The notes beneath the pieces were generated by a model. The model searched no databases and had not been told where the DNA came from. It was given only the letters and a program-made list of their open reading frames with translations. The position numbers and the translations under genes were made by a program. Shown piece after piece: positions 26,979 to 35,564 of a stretch of 55,380 bases of DNA (positions are counted from its first letter, which is position 1; the number at the start of each line of letters is the position of its first letter). The stretch is from Candidatus Gastranaerophilales bacterium (GTDB lineage: Bacteria; Cyanobacteriota; Vampirovibrionia; Gastranaerophilales; Gastranaerophilaceae): NCBI GenBank assembly GCA_944323135.1, contig CALURI010000014.1:1-55380 (forward strand). Reading direction: 5' to 3'.

Positions 26979-29264
26979 ATGAGCGAATTTCCATTTGAAT
27001 TGGATGATTTTCAAAAAGATGCCTGTCAATTTATTGATGAGGGTAAAAGTGTTGTTGTTTGTGCACCGACAGGGGCAGGAAAAACAGTTATAGCTCAACA
27101 TGCTATTTTCCGTGCATTAAATGAAGGAACAAGAATTTTTTATACTACTCCTTTAAAAGCACTTTCTAATCAAAAATATTATGATTTTGGCGAACAGTAC
27201 GGGTTAGATAAGGTAGGACTTTTAACCGGGGATACATCTATTAACCGGAATGCTCAAATAGTTGTTATGACAACTGAAGTCTTTAGAAATATGCTTTATG
27301 GCACTAATTTTGGTTCTGTTAAAGATAATTTGAAAGATGTAAAATATGTTGTTTTGGATGAAGTTCATTATATGAATGATGAGCAGCGCGGTACTGTTTG
27401 GGAAGAAAGTATTATTTATTGTCCTACAAATGTACAAATAATTGCCCTTTCTGCAACTGTTGCGAATGCTCAAGAGCTTACTGATTGGATTAATACAGTT
27501 CATTCAAAAACCGAACTTGTTGATACTGATTTTAGGCCTGTGCCTTTAAGGTTTTTTTATTTTGACAGCTCACAGCCTGATAAATTGCTCCCTTTATTAA
27601 CACCCAGCGGTCAGCTTAATAAAAAAATTAAGCCAGAAAAAAGAGTTTTTGGACGTAAATTGCAAAATAAAAAATCTTATGTAAAAGATGTAATAAGAAA
27701 TTTGCAGAAAAATGATATGCTGCCGGCAATTTATTTTACATTTTCACGTAAAAAATGTGATGAACAAATGGAAAAATGTGCTTCCCTTGATTTGATTACA
27801 AAAGGGGAAAGAGCTCAAATTCGTCAATTTATAGATGAATATATTGCTGAAAACCCTCATTTGTATAACAATAAACATATAGAATATTTGTTATGTGGTG
27901 TTGCATCTCATCATGCAGGACTTTTACCTGCTTGGAAAAATTTAGTTGAAAAACTTTTTCAAAAAGGGCTTATAAAAGTTGTGTTTGCCACAGAAACTCT
28001 TGCAGCAGGAATAAATATGCCTGCACGTTCAACTGTTATCAGCTCTACAAGTAAACGAACTGATTCAGGTCACCGGATGCTTACTGCAAGTGAATTTTTA
28101 CAAATGTCAGGTCGCGCAGGAAGACGCGGTATGGATGAAGTCGGATATGTAACAATTGTGGGTACTCAATTCCAATCCCCTGAAGAAGTTGCTGAATTAG
28201 TCTTGAGTGATGCAAATCCTCTTGAAAGCCGTTTTTCTCCAAGTTATTCTATGGTGCTTAATCTTTTACAGCGTTTTAGTTTGGAAGAAGCTAAAGAATT
28301 AATCCTAAAAAGTTTTGGTTATTTTTCATCCGGTTCAAGATTGCAGCCGCTTATAAAAATGAAAGAGCAAATTGAAAATGAAATTAATTCACGTGAATTT
28401 ATTTGTCCTTATAAATTGTGTACTGATAAATTGCATGAGTATGATAAATTAAGACATATTTATGTTCAAAACAGACAGACTTATAAGAAAATTTGTAAGC
28501 AAGAACGTTCTAAAAATAGACCTCTTTCTCCGGAAGCTGTTAAATTCGGTCATGAAACCAAAGCAATGCTGGAAAAAATGCATTCTTTTAAATGTGACTC
28601 TTGTAAATTGTACAAAAAACATTCCAAAAATGTTGAGGTATTGGCTCGTTTTTCTATTAGAATTAATAAGCTTGATAAAGAAATTGAAAAACAAAGAGAT
28701 ATATTTTGGAACAAGTTTTTGGCTCATAGAAGCGTTTTAATTGATATGGACTATTTAAGAGATGATTACCCTACAGAACAAGGGATAACAACTTCACAAA
28801 TCCGCTCAGAAAATGAATTATTTATTGCAGAGATTATATTTTCTCATGTTTTGGATAATTTAACTCCATCACAATTGGCTGCTGTAATTTGTGCAATTAC
28901 AACTGAAGATTTGCGTATTGATGTTCCTTATCTGCCAATATCTGAACCTGTCAGAAAAACTTTAAATTTAATAAGAAATATAAGGCGTAAACTTGAAAAA
29001 GTTCAAAGCAGATATTCTGTTGAAGCTCCTATGTATATCAATCCTTATTTTAGTTCCTTGATTGAATTGTGGGTTGAAGGTGCTGAATGGGAGTCAATAA
29101 CAGAACAGATTGATATGGGAGAGGGGGATATTGTACGTTCATTTAAGCGTGTTGTTGATGTGTTAAGACAGTTTACAACGATAGATAATGTGCCGGAGGC
29201 TCTTGTTTTCACCGCTCGCGATGCTATTGACAAGATTCAGCGTGAGCCTGTCGATATAGATTAA
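26979..29264 (+). CDS. Ski2-like DExH helicase
   Basis: This 761-aa superfamily 2 helicase is of the Ski2/Mtr4/ISE2-like type typical of Cyanobacteria and plastids. Visible motifs are I APTGAGKTV, II DEVHY, III SAT, VI QMSGRAGRRGMDE, and a C-terminal DSHCT-like helical domain (about 560-760). A Cys-rich insert (CPYKLC and CDSCKLYKKH, residues 470-545) may bind zinc. I start it at 26979 (MSEFPFEL), where GGGAG lies 5 bases upstream, instead of the in-frame 26940. It probably acts in RNA processing or decay. The M23 gene starts 21 bases downstream. Confidence 0.88.
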   Translation: MSEFPFELDDFQKDACQFIDEGKSVVVCAPTGAGKTVIAQHAIFRALNEGTRIFYTTPLKALSNQKYYDFGEQYGLDKVGLLTGDTSINRNAQIVVMTTEVFRNMLYGTNFGSVKDNLKDVKYVVLDEVHYMNDEQRGTVWEESIIYCPTNVQIIALSATVANAQELTDWINTVHSKTELVDTDFRPVPLRFFYFDSSQPDKLLPLLTPSGQLNKKIKPEKRVFGRKLQNKKSYVKDVIRNLQKNDMLPAIYFTFSRKKCDEQMEKCASLDLITKGERAQIRQFIDEYIAENPHLYNNKHIEYLLCGVASHHAGLLPAWKNLVEKLFQKGLIKVVFATETLAAGINMPARSTVISSTSKRTDSGHRMLTASEFLQMSGRAGRRGMDEVGYVTIVGTQFQSPEEVAELVLSDANPLESRFSPSYSMVLNLLQRFSLEEAKELILKSFGYFSSGSRLQPLIKMKEQIENEINSREFICPYKLCTDKLHEYDKLRHIYVQNRQTYKKICKQERSKNRPLSPEAVKFGHETKAMLEKMHSFKCDSCKLYKKHSKNVEVLARFSIRINKLDKEIEKQRDIFWNKFLAHRSVLIDMDYLRDDYPTEQGITTSQIRSENELFIAEIIFSHVLDNLTPSQLAAVICAITTEDLRIDVPYLPISEPVRKTLNLIRNIRRKLEKVQSRYSVEAPMYINPYFSSLIELWVEGAEWESITEQIDMGEGDIVRSFKRVVDVLRQFTTIDNVPEALVFTARDAIDKIQREPVDID

Positions 29265-29285
29265 TTTCCTCTAATTTAACTGCTT

Positions 29286-30145
29286 ATGAAAATTCCTTCA
29301 ATAAATACTCTAATAACAAATTTGCCTGAGAAATTAATTCCTCTGCTTACAGCTGTTTCTTGTGCAGTTCCTTTAAAATGCGCAGATTCAACTATTAAAA
29401 GCATAAGTAAATGCCCAAATACATTTGTATCTGTTTTAAATAAACCGAATTTGAAAGATCTTGATGGCTTAAGGATAATAAAATCAGTAAATTTTAGAGG
29501 CGGAGTGTCATACTTATTTGATTCTCCCTCTGTAAAGATTTTGAAAAAACGTATTAAACGGCCTGACAGTCTTATAAATTATATTGCACCGATTGAAAAT
29601 AAGAATAATGTTTACTTGGAACCATTTGGAATGTTTTCTGCTGACAGGCAATCAGGTAATATTGTGCGTCCACATTTAGGGTTGGATATTTTTGTTTCTC
29701 CTTATTCCAGAAAGCCTAAAGAACCTGTTTTGATTAGTGCTCCAATTGATGGTGTGGTGATTTCTCATAAACGGGCAAGAAAAGATGATAATATAATTTC
29801 TAATTCTATTACTATGCTTGGAGTAGACGGAAGAAGATATGCGTTTGACCATTTAGCTCGTTCTTCTGATTATGAGGATTCAATTCCTCTTCCTGTTGTC
29901 GGAACTATTTTGAATAAAGGCGATAAAATAGGTTATGTGGTTCAACTGGTGAAACTACAATGTGGCACTTACATTTTGTTGTTATGACCGACGAGCAGTT
30001 AGAAAAACAACAAAATAGTGAATATTGGAAAAATCTTGAAAATATTAGTGGTTACTGCAAACTTACAGGGCAAGTTAATCCTTTAGATGAAAAATCTGCT
30101 GGCCCTATTGCAAAAATTTTGAGAAAATATCGTATACAAAAATAA
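29286..30145 (+). pseudogene. M23-family metallopeptidase gene with a single-base frameshift
   Basis: Two overlapping frames form one M23 (lysostaphin-type) peptidase that cuts peptidoglycan cross-links. The first frame (29286-29987) carries HLGLD (the H-x3-D zinc motif). The second (from about 29940 to 30145) carries MWHLHFVV (the H-x-H motif). At 29931-29942 the bases read GGTTATGTGGTTC; adding one G gives GYVGSTGETTMWHLH, the normal sequence, so a G was lost from a GGG run. As printed, the product would lack the C-terminal catalytic His residues. It could be a real mutation or an assembly error. The N-terminus has a weak hydrophobic segment. Confidence 0.75.
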
Positions 30146-30201
30146 GACTTTAGTGTAAAAAATACTATATTAAGTTTTGTAAACCCCTTGATACAAAAGG
30201 G

Positions 30202-30230
30202 ATTGAAGTATTTGTTAAAATATGTTACAA
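30202..30230 (+). promoter_or_regulatory. Promoter of the phosphodiester glycosidase
   Basis: TTGAAG (30202-30207), 17 bases, TACAAT (30225-30230); predicted start near 30237. Confidence 0.5.
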
Positions 30231-30236
30231 TAGTAG

Positions 30237-30351
30237 TAGGAAGATCCTGATAAATGGTTTATTAAAAAAATCAGGTTTCCGATGAGTGTTATTCCCCACC
30301 CCACTCTTAAATCAAAAAGGTATCCGGTTACTTAACTATAGAGGTGACATT
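30237..30351 (+). promoter_or_regulatory. Structured 5' leader, candidate riboregulator
   Basis: About 115 bases with no ORF lie between the promoter and the ATG. Three helices can form. The first is GGAA...CCTGAT/ATCAGG...TTCC (30240-30281), the second GAGTG/CACTC around a C-rich loop (30284-30306), and the third GTTAC/GTGAC (with one G-T pair), which would enclose the GAGGTGA Shine-Dalgarno. The layout suggests control of translation. I cannot match it to a named riboswitch class. Confidence 0.4.
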
Positions 30352-31611
30352 ATGGATACGTTGATTTATAATGCTGAAAATTATGAGTTGAGAAAATTAG
30401 CAGGTATTGCTGTTAATATTTCTATAATAGGGGTATTAGTTTTGTGTCAGGCGCTTATGCCGATTCAAGCCAGTAATACAAGGGTTGCACATATTACAGC
30501 GCCTGACTTTGATACAGGACAAATAAAGACTAAAATACTTAATCGGATTTCTCCTGAAGAGCGTCAGAAAAATTTTGATAATTTAATAAAGCAAAAATAT
30601 CCCAAAGCGCTTATAACAGATGTAACCGGCGGGGTAAAGCATATAAAACTTACAAAATATTATAATGGGCGGCCTGTAAGAATAAATGTTGTAGAAGTTG
30701 ATATGAAACTTGCAGAAAATTTTGAGTTAACTCCCGCACTATCTTCAGGTACAACTCTTAAAAGTAGAAGGACTATTTCAACAATTGCAAAAAATAATAA
30801 TGCTATAGTAGCATTAAACGGTACATATTTTAAACCCCAAACGGGTGTTCCTCTCGGAACTTTGATGATTAATGAAAAAATGTACACAGGTCCTATCTAT
30901 GACAGAGTTGCTCTTGGTATTTTTGATGACGGCTTTGATATTGCAAGGATTAGTCTTGATGCAGCAATTAAAGGCAGCGGGCAGACAATAAAAGTAAATA
31001 ATATTAATCAGCCGAGAATGCTGTCAACTCACGTTTTAGTTTATACTCGTGAATGGGGTAATTATTCTCCTGCTGCGCCTAAATATGGTGCAGGATTACA
31101 AGTTATTGATAACAAGATTACTAAAGCTTCGGCAAATGCATTAGAAATCCCTGAAAATGGATATGTTATTTCAGGCCCAAAAAGTATTTTATATGCACTG
31201 TTAGACAAAAAAGATGCTGAATTAACAGTAAAAACAATCCCTGAATGGAAGGGCGTTAAACATATTATAAGCGGTGGCCCCTACCTTGTAAAAAATGGTG
31301 AAGTTTTTGTTGATATGACAGCTCAAAAGCTTCAAGCAATAGGCGGCAGAAACCCAAGAAGTGCTATTGGTTATACTGCTGATAACAATATAATTCTGGT
31401 TGCAGTCGACGGCAGAGAAGGCAGCTCTATAGGAATGACTTTAATGGAACTTGCAAACTTTATGCAATCAATTGGTTGTATCGGAGCTATTAACCTTGAT
31501 GGCGGTGGTTCAACTGTTATGTATGTTAATGGTAAAGTCGTTAATAACCCTCAAACCGTCGGTGGAATACCGCTTTCAAACGCAATAGTTTTATCAAAAA
31601 CTGAAATATAG
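30352..31611 (+). CDS. Phosphodiester glycosidase (NAGPA-like), exported
   Basis: This 419-aa protein has an N-terminal signal or anchor segment (about residues 18-38) and a phosphodiester glycosidase domain (PF09992-type, about 130-418). Its marks are ALNGTYFKPQTGVPLG, GGPYLVKNGE, GGRNPRSAIGYT and NLDGGGSTVMYVNG. The family cleaves sugar phosphodiester bonds, e.g. on cell-surface glycans. I start it at 30352, where GAGGTGA lies 6 bases upstream. It follows the frameshifted M23 gene, so both may act on the cell wall. A terminator follows. Confidence 0.88.
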   Translation: MDTLIYNAENYELRKLAGIAVNISIIGVLVLCQALMPIQASNTRVAHITAPDFDTGQIKTKILNRISPEERQKNFDNLIKQKYPKALITDVTGGVKHIKLTKYYNGRPVRINVVEVDMKLAENFELTPALSSGTTLKSRRTISTIAKNNNAIVALNGTYFKPQTGVPLGTLMINEKMYTGPIYDRVALGIFDDGFDIARISLDAAIKGSGQTIKVNNINQPRMLSTHVLVYTREWGNYSPAAPKYGAGLQVIDNKITKASANALEIPENGYVISGPKSILYALLDKKDAELTVKTIPEWKGVKHIISGGPYLVKNGEVFVDMTAQKLQAIGGRNPRSAIGYTADNNIILVAVDGREGSSIGMTLMELANFMQSIGCIGAINLDGGGSTVMYVNGKVVNNPQTVGGIPLSNAIVLSKTEI

Positions 31612-31647
31612 ACCCAACTTCTTCTCATAATCTTTTAACATTGCACC

Positions 31648-31678
31648 ATCCTGCGTCTCTGGCAGGATTTTTTTTGTT
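31648..31678 (+). terminator. Terminator after the glycosidase gene
   Basis: ATCCTGC/GCAGGAT hairpin followed by T8. Confidence 0.85.
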
Positions 31679-31681
31679 TTA

Positions 31682-32089
31682 TTATCTGCTAATGTTTTGG
31701 TCAATTATGTCAGATACCCAAGGAATATAACTATATTTCCCTATGAATGAAGTTATCGCAAGATATATTAATAATAAGTAAATAAAAGATTGTATCAGTG
31801 AATAATCAAACACTAAAGGCATATTAAGCCAAAATGTAATTTGAGCAACTATTTGATTGATTATTGGTATAAAACTTAAAAGATTTGAAAGCCAGCCAAC
31901 AAATATCGAAAGTATTGCAAATCCTAAAGAAATAAATATTGATTGAAATATATGGTATTGCAAAAATGGTTTTAATCGCGCTTTTGTAAATAAACCAATA
32001 ATAAGCCAAATAAAACCTACCATACCCATAGTAAGATAAGTAAGCGCTGCAACAATTCTTTCTATCATAAACGGGGTATCTTCACGCAT
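31682..32089 (-). CDS. Small polytopic membrane protein, DUF4870/Tic20-like
   Basis: This 135-aa protein has three to four membrane segments. The phrase KPFLQYHIFQSIFISLGF is like the conserved core of the Tic20/DUF4870-type small membrane proteins common in Cyanobacteria. The resemblance is in pattern only. Its ATG directly follows the stop of the TPR gene (TAAATG), so the two are co-translated. Confidence 0.55.
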   Translation of the reverse strand: MREDTPFMIERIVAALTYLTMGMVGFIWLIIGLFTKARLKPFLQYHIFQSIFISLGFAILSIFVGWLSNLLSFIPIINQIVAQITFWLNMPLVFDYSLIQSFIYLLLIYLAITSFIGKYSYIPWVSDIIDQNISR

Positions 32090-33151
32090 TTATACAGCCT
32101 CACCTTTTCGCTTTTTGTCGATATATTCATCAAGTAGTTGTGTATAAACAAGTCTATATTCATCATTTTCAGGTGCAATGTTAATTGAAGCTCTGTATGA
32201 CGCGATTGCTTCTTCAATTTCACCTTTAAGATAATGTGCATTTCCAAGAAGCATATAAGTTTGAGCGCTGTTTGGCTTTATATGCAATGCTTTTTTATAC
32301 AAATCCATTGCCAAATCAAGATGATTAAAGTTTGTATATAGGTTTGCAAGGAGAATTTGTGCATCAATTTCTTTGGGCTTAATCTGTTCTGCTTTTTTAT
32401 ACATTTCAACAGCCATATCATATTCCCCAAATTCAGAAAGTGAAATTGCATAGCAGATATATGCTTTGTAGTTATCTCCTTCCATTTTTAAAGCTTTTTC
32501 AAAGTAATTATAGGCTTTTTCACGCTCTTTCATTAAAGTTAAAGTATTACCGATACAGATGCATACAATTTTGTTATCAGGATTAAGTACAAAAACTTTT
32601 TTGTACAATTCTAGTGCTGTTTCGTAATCAAAAAGTTTGAAACAAACATTACCCATATCAACTAATGCCGTAATGTTTTCCGGATCAAGTGATAATGCTT
32701 TTTCATAGTATGCTTTTGATTCAATGTAATCCTCATTATCTTGATATAATAGAGCAATTGCATTATATATTTCAGGGTTTGTTGAATTTAAATCAATAGC
32801 CCTGTTGTAATAAAATAAAGCTTTTGGGAAATTTTTCCATTCAGCAAAAACATTACCGATATTATAGTAAATTAAGAAATTTTTAGGGTTAATTTCTAAT
32901 GCCCTGTTATAATAAGACAATGATTTTCTAAAATCTTTTTCATAAAACCACATTGTGCCCATTCCGACTAAAGCCTGTACATCATCAGGTTTTATTGCCA
33001 AAAGGCTGTCTAATACTGACATTACTTTATCATAATCTTCAATTTGAAGATATAATTCAGATAATCTGTGGTAATTCTCTACATTTGTAGGTTCTTTGGC
33101 CATAGCCATAACCAATTCATTAATTTTTTTATCTATCTCTTCTTTGTTCAT
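32090..33151 (-). CDS. TPR-repeat protein
   Basis: This 353-aa soluble protein consists almost entirely of tetratricopeptide repeats (about nine, e.g. YYNRALEINPKNFLIYYNIG and AIASYRASINIAPENDEY). No signal peptide. TPRs mediate protein-protein contacts; the partner is unknown. A good AAAGG Shine-Dalgarno precedes the ATG. Confidence 0.9.
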   Translation of the reverse strand: MNKEEIDKKINELVMAMAKEPTNVENYHRLSELYLQIEDYDKVMSVLDSLLAIKPDDVQALVGMGTMWFYEKDFRKSLSYYNRALEINPKNFLIYYNIGNVFAEWKNFPKALFYYNRAIDLNSTNPEIYNAIALLYQDNEDYIESKAYYEKALSLDPENITALVDMGNVCFKLFDYETALELYKKVFVLNPDNKIVCICIGNTLTLMKEREKAYNYFEKALKMEGDNYKAYICYAISLSEFGEYDMAVEMYKKAEQIKPKEIDAQILLANLYTNFNHLDLAMDLYKKALHIKPNSAQTYMLLGNAHYLKGEIEEAIASYRASINIAPENDEYRLVYTQLLDEYIDKKRKGEAV

Positions 33152-33216
33152 AATACCTTTATTCTACACGATTTTTAATATTTTGCAATAGTATTTAGAA
33201 TTGTTACGTTTAATTT

Positions 33217-33609
33217 CTAATATTGTTTATATTCTTCGGATATGTTTTTCCATTCTTCTTCCGGTATACTGAATGCATTACTCCAGAATTTTTCAATAGC
33301 ATACATTTCACGTTCTTCTTTGTGTAAAATATGAACAACAACATCGCCGTAGTCAAGTAAATTCCAACGATTTTTTGCATCATTTTCCATACGCATAGGA
33401 GTGCGTGAAAAAAGTTCTTTAATTCTGTCTTTTGTATTATCCATTAATGCTTTAACTTGCGGTGTAGAGTCGCCTGTAACAATAACAAAATAATCTGCAA
33501 GAGATGATACGTTACTTATGTTTAAAATTGTTATATCTTTTCCAAGTTTGTCATCTAATGTTCGTGCAATTATACAGGCAAGTTTTTTTGAATCCAATTC
33601 ATCTGTCAT
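33217..33609 (-). CDS. rsfS: Ribosome silencing factor RsfS
   Basis: RsfS binds ribosomal protein L14 and blocks joining of the ribosomal subunits under stress. This 130-aa protein has the family's motifs DYFVIVTGDSTPQVKALMD and GDVVVHILHKEEREMYAIEKFW. I start it at 33609, where GAGGAAAA lies 6 bases upstream, not at the longer in-frame 33660. It lies 65 bases before the TPR gene, so the two may be co-transcribed. Confidence 0.94.
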   Translation of the reverse strand: MTDELDSKKLACIIARTLDDKLGKDITILNISNVSSLADYFVIVTGDSTPQVKALMDNTKDRIKELFSRTPMRMENDAKNRWNLLDYGDVVVHILHKEEREMYAIEKFWSNAFSIPEEEWKNISEEYKQY

Positions 33610-33695
33610 TGTATTTTCCTCATTTATCTTTAAGCATAGCATATAAAGTGTTAGATGCAATAAAACACAAAAATATTTACGATAAAAGAAGTGTT

Positions 33696-34127
33696 TTATA
33701 GTTCTTCAATTTGATTTACTCTGCGTTCATGCCTTCCGCCTTCAAATTCAGATTTAAGCCAAGTATCAACAATTTCAAGTGCAATGCATTCGCCGGTAAT
33801 GCGTTCTCCAAGACAGAGAATATTTGAATTGTTGTGTGCTCTTGTTGCTTTTGCGCTGAATGTATCTGTGCAGTGAGCAGCTCTTATTCCTTTAACTTTA
33901 TTAGCGGCAATTGACATACCAATACCAGTTCCGCAAATTAATATTCCGCGTTGAGCTTCCCCATTGATGATTTTTTCAGCAGCTTTTCTGGCTATTACAG
34001 GATAATCACAAGAATCTGTACTATATGTTCCGATATCTATATAATCTATATTATTATTTTTTAAGTATTCAATGATTTTATTTTTATAATTAAATCCGCC
34101 GTGATCTGAACCTACTACTATTTTCAT
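33696..34127 (-). CDS. rpiB: Ribose-5-phosphate isomerase B
   Basis: RpiB interconverts ribose-5-phosphate and ribulose-5-phosphate in the pentose phosphate pathway. The 143-aa protein has the normal length. Motifs are GSDHGGFNYKNKI, CDYPVIA and CGTGIGMSIAANKVKGIRAA with the catalytic Cys, and NILCLGERI. TATAAT and then AAGAGG lie just before the ATG at 34127. Confidence 0.96.
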   Translation of the reverse strand: MKIVVGSDHGGFNYKNKIIEYLKNNNIDYIDIGTYSTDSCDYPVIARKAAEKIINGEAQRGILICGTGIGMSIAANKVKGIRAAHCTDTFSAKATRAHNNSNILCLGERITGECIALEIVDTWLKSEFEGGRHERRVNQIEEL

Positions 34128-34188
34128 AAAAACCTCTTCTTTTATTATACAAATATATTTTTTTTATTGCAATATTGAAATATAAATA

Positions 34189-34215
34189 AACCAAGAGTTA
34201 TACTCTTGGTTTATT
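34189..34215 (-). terminator. Terminator of the gene at 34216-35322
   Basis: Perfect hairpin AAACCAAGAGT/ACTCTTGGTTT with a three-base loop and AT-rich flanks. Confidence 0.8.
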
Positions 34216-35322
34216 TTAATGTCTCATTAATCCGCCTAATCCGGAATAACCACCGGTACTGTATTTGTTTGAATCATTGTTATTAATTGAACTTAAATAA
34301 CTGTTTACTTGTTTTGTAAGTTCATCGAAACTGTTGGCTGTAATAGTTTTCCCGACTTTACCTTGTCTTGTAGATATTGTAGAAACGTAGGTTGAATATT
34401 TACCATTATTATAAGTAACTTTCTTATCAGGATTGTTATTATTCCAATTTTCTACTTTTGCTTGATCTTTATATTTTTCAGGACTTATATTCCTTACAGT
34501 GCCTGTTCCGTTATTCTGTGTAGTTTTACTTGTTGTAGTTCTAGTTTGAGTGTTCTTTACAGTATTATCATTTTGTGTTTCTTTTTTGGTGCTTCCAATG
34601 CCTAGACCGGCTAAATTTAAATCGCTTGGTTGTAGCAATTGTCCGTCTTTTAAAATGTATTGTTGAGTTGTTATTTGTACAGCATTACCTGTTGCATTAT
34701 TAACAGCTCCAGTCAGTGAGTAAACAGGATAATCTACACCTTTGTAATTAACTGTTGTACCCTCATTTTTATATGTATATGTATTAATATTATCTTTTAT
34801 ACTAACTGTACCATCAGCATTAACTGTTACAGTCCCTGTAATATCAGCTTTATTGCCTAAATTTTCATCATGAACTTTATTAAATTCAGCTGCTAACTGT
34901 TTAGTTTTAGCTATTTCTTCATTTTCCTTTTGTTGCTTAACAGAAATTTCCGGTTCTGGTTTAGTTTCAGGTTTTACTTCAGGTTTTTCTTCTTTTTCAA
35001 CTTCTTTTTTATTATTACTGTCACCAGCACCCTCAACGGAACCTCCACCGCCGCCAAGACCTAATGCACCTAAAATAGTTCCGACAACTCCGAGACCTGT
35101 CCCAATACCCAGTGTCCATTTCTCAAAATTTGATAGACCAGGGTCGTGGTATCCAAAGTCTCTGATAATACCACCACGCATAGGCATAGCACCATAATTA
35201 TTGATTACTATATTATTAGTCAATACATTAGCTCGACCCATACCTCTTTTTTGACCGGCTTTCATGTTATATGTTAATGATTGTCTGCCTCCTGCGTGGA
35301 AGCCTGTTACATCCCATGCCAT
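34216..35322 (-). CDS. Signal-less Asn/Thr/Gly-rich protein with INNYG motif
   Basis: This 368-aa protein has no signal peptide. The N-terminus contains NIVINNYGAMPMRGG (near 37-51), a glycine zipper (about 68-95) and a Glu/Lys/Pro-rich spacer (about 100-150). The rest is beta-rich and Asn/Thr-rich (ITGTVTVNADGTVSIKD). The INNYGxxPMxGG pattern is shared with the next gene. GGAG lies seven bases before the ATG. The upstream region has the GCAAT/TATACTTTATATAT module. Function unknown; a surface-associated structural protein exported by a route other than Sec is a guess. Confidence 0.6.
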   Translation of the reverse strand: MAWDVTGFHAGGRQSLTYNMKAGQKRGMGRANVLTNNIVINNYGAMPMRGGIIRDFGYHDPGLSNFEKWTLGIGTGLGVVGTILGALGLGGGGGSVEGAGDSNNKKEVEKEEKPEVKPETKPEPEISVKQQKENEEIAKTKQLAAEFNKVHDENLGNKADITGTVTVNADGTVSIKDNINTYTYKNEGTTVNYKGVDYPVYSLTGAVNNATGNAVQITTQQYILKDGQLLQPSDLNLAGLGIGSTKKETQNDNTVKNTQTRTTTSKTTQNNGTGTVRNISPEKYKDQAKVENWNNNNPDKKVTYNNGKYSTYVSTISTRQGKVGKTITANSFDELTKQVNSYLSSINNNDSNKYSTGGYSGLGGLMRH

Positions 35323-35350
35323 GATGTATCTCCGTTTTCTTTATACTCTC

Positions 35351-35388
35351 TTATATATATAAAGTATATATCTATTTATATATTGCTA
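35351..35388 (-). promoter_or_regulatory. GCAAT/TATACTTTATATATATA promoter module (copy B)
   Basis: On the coding strand TAGCAAT is followed by 14-15 bases of AT, then ATATATACTTTATATATATA and, 4 bases on, GAGTATA. It matches copies A and C closely. Confidence 0.6.
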
Positions 35389-35508
35389 TTTTTTACTTCT
35401 ATTCTTTACAAAAGTTTACAATCAATATATCTATTATATATATGCCCGATAATAGCTTTTGTTTATCAGGCTCTTTAAAATATTGTTAGATTTATGTTTA
35501 TTACAAAT

Positions 35509-35543
35509 AAAGCGTAGAAATTTTATAATAATTTCTACGCTTT
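35509..35543 (-). terminator. Terminator of the gene at 35565-36545
   Basis: Perfect 14-base hairpin AAAGCGTAGAAATT/AATTTCTACGCTTT; the T-run beyond it is weak. Confidence 0.7.
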
Positions 35544-35564
35544 AAAGTTTTATATCTTATTTAG

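Noticed and set aside
29960-30145. 61-aa ORF as an independent gene
   Set aside because: It is the C-terminal half of the M23 peptidase in another frame: MWHLHFVV completes the zinc site. No Shine-Dalgarno.
30237-30351. Known riboswitch class (c-di-GMP, preQ1, fluoride, cobalamin)
   Set aside because: None of the conserved loops that I remember for these classes can be found in the leader.
32065-32247. 60-aa ORF at the TPR/membrane protein junction
   Set aside because: It lies in another frame over two well-supported genes with a start-stop overlap, so it is a shadow.
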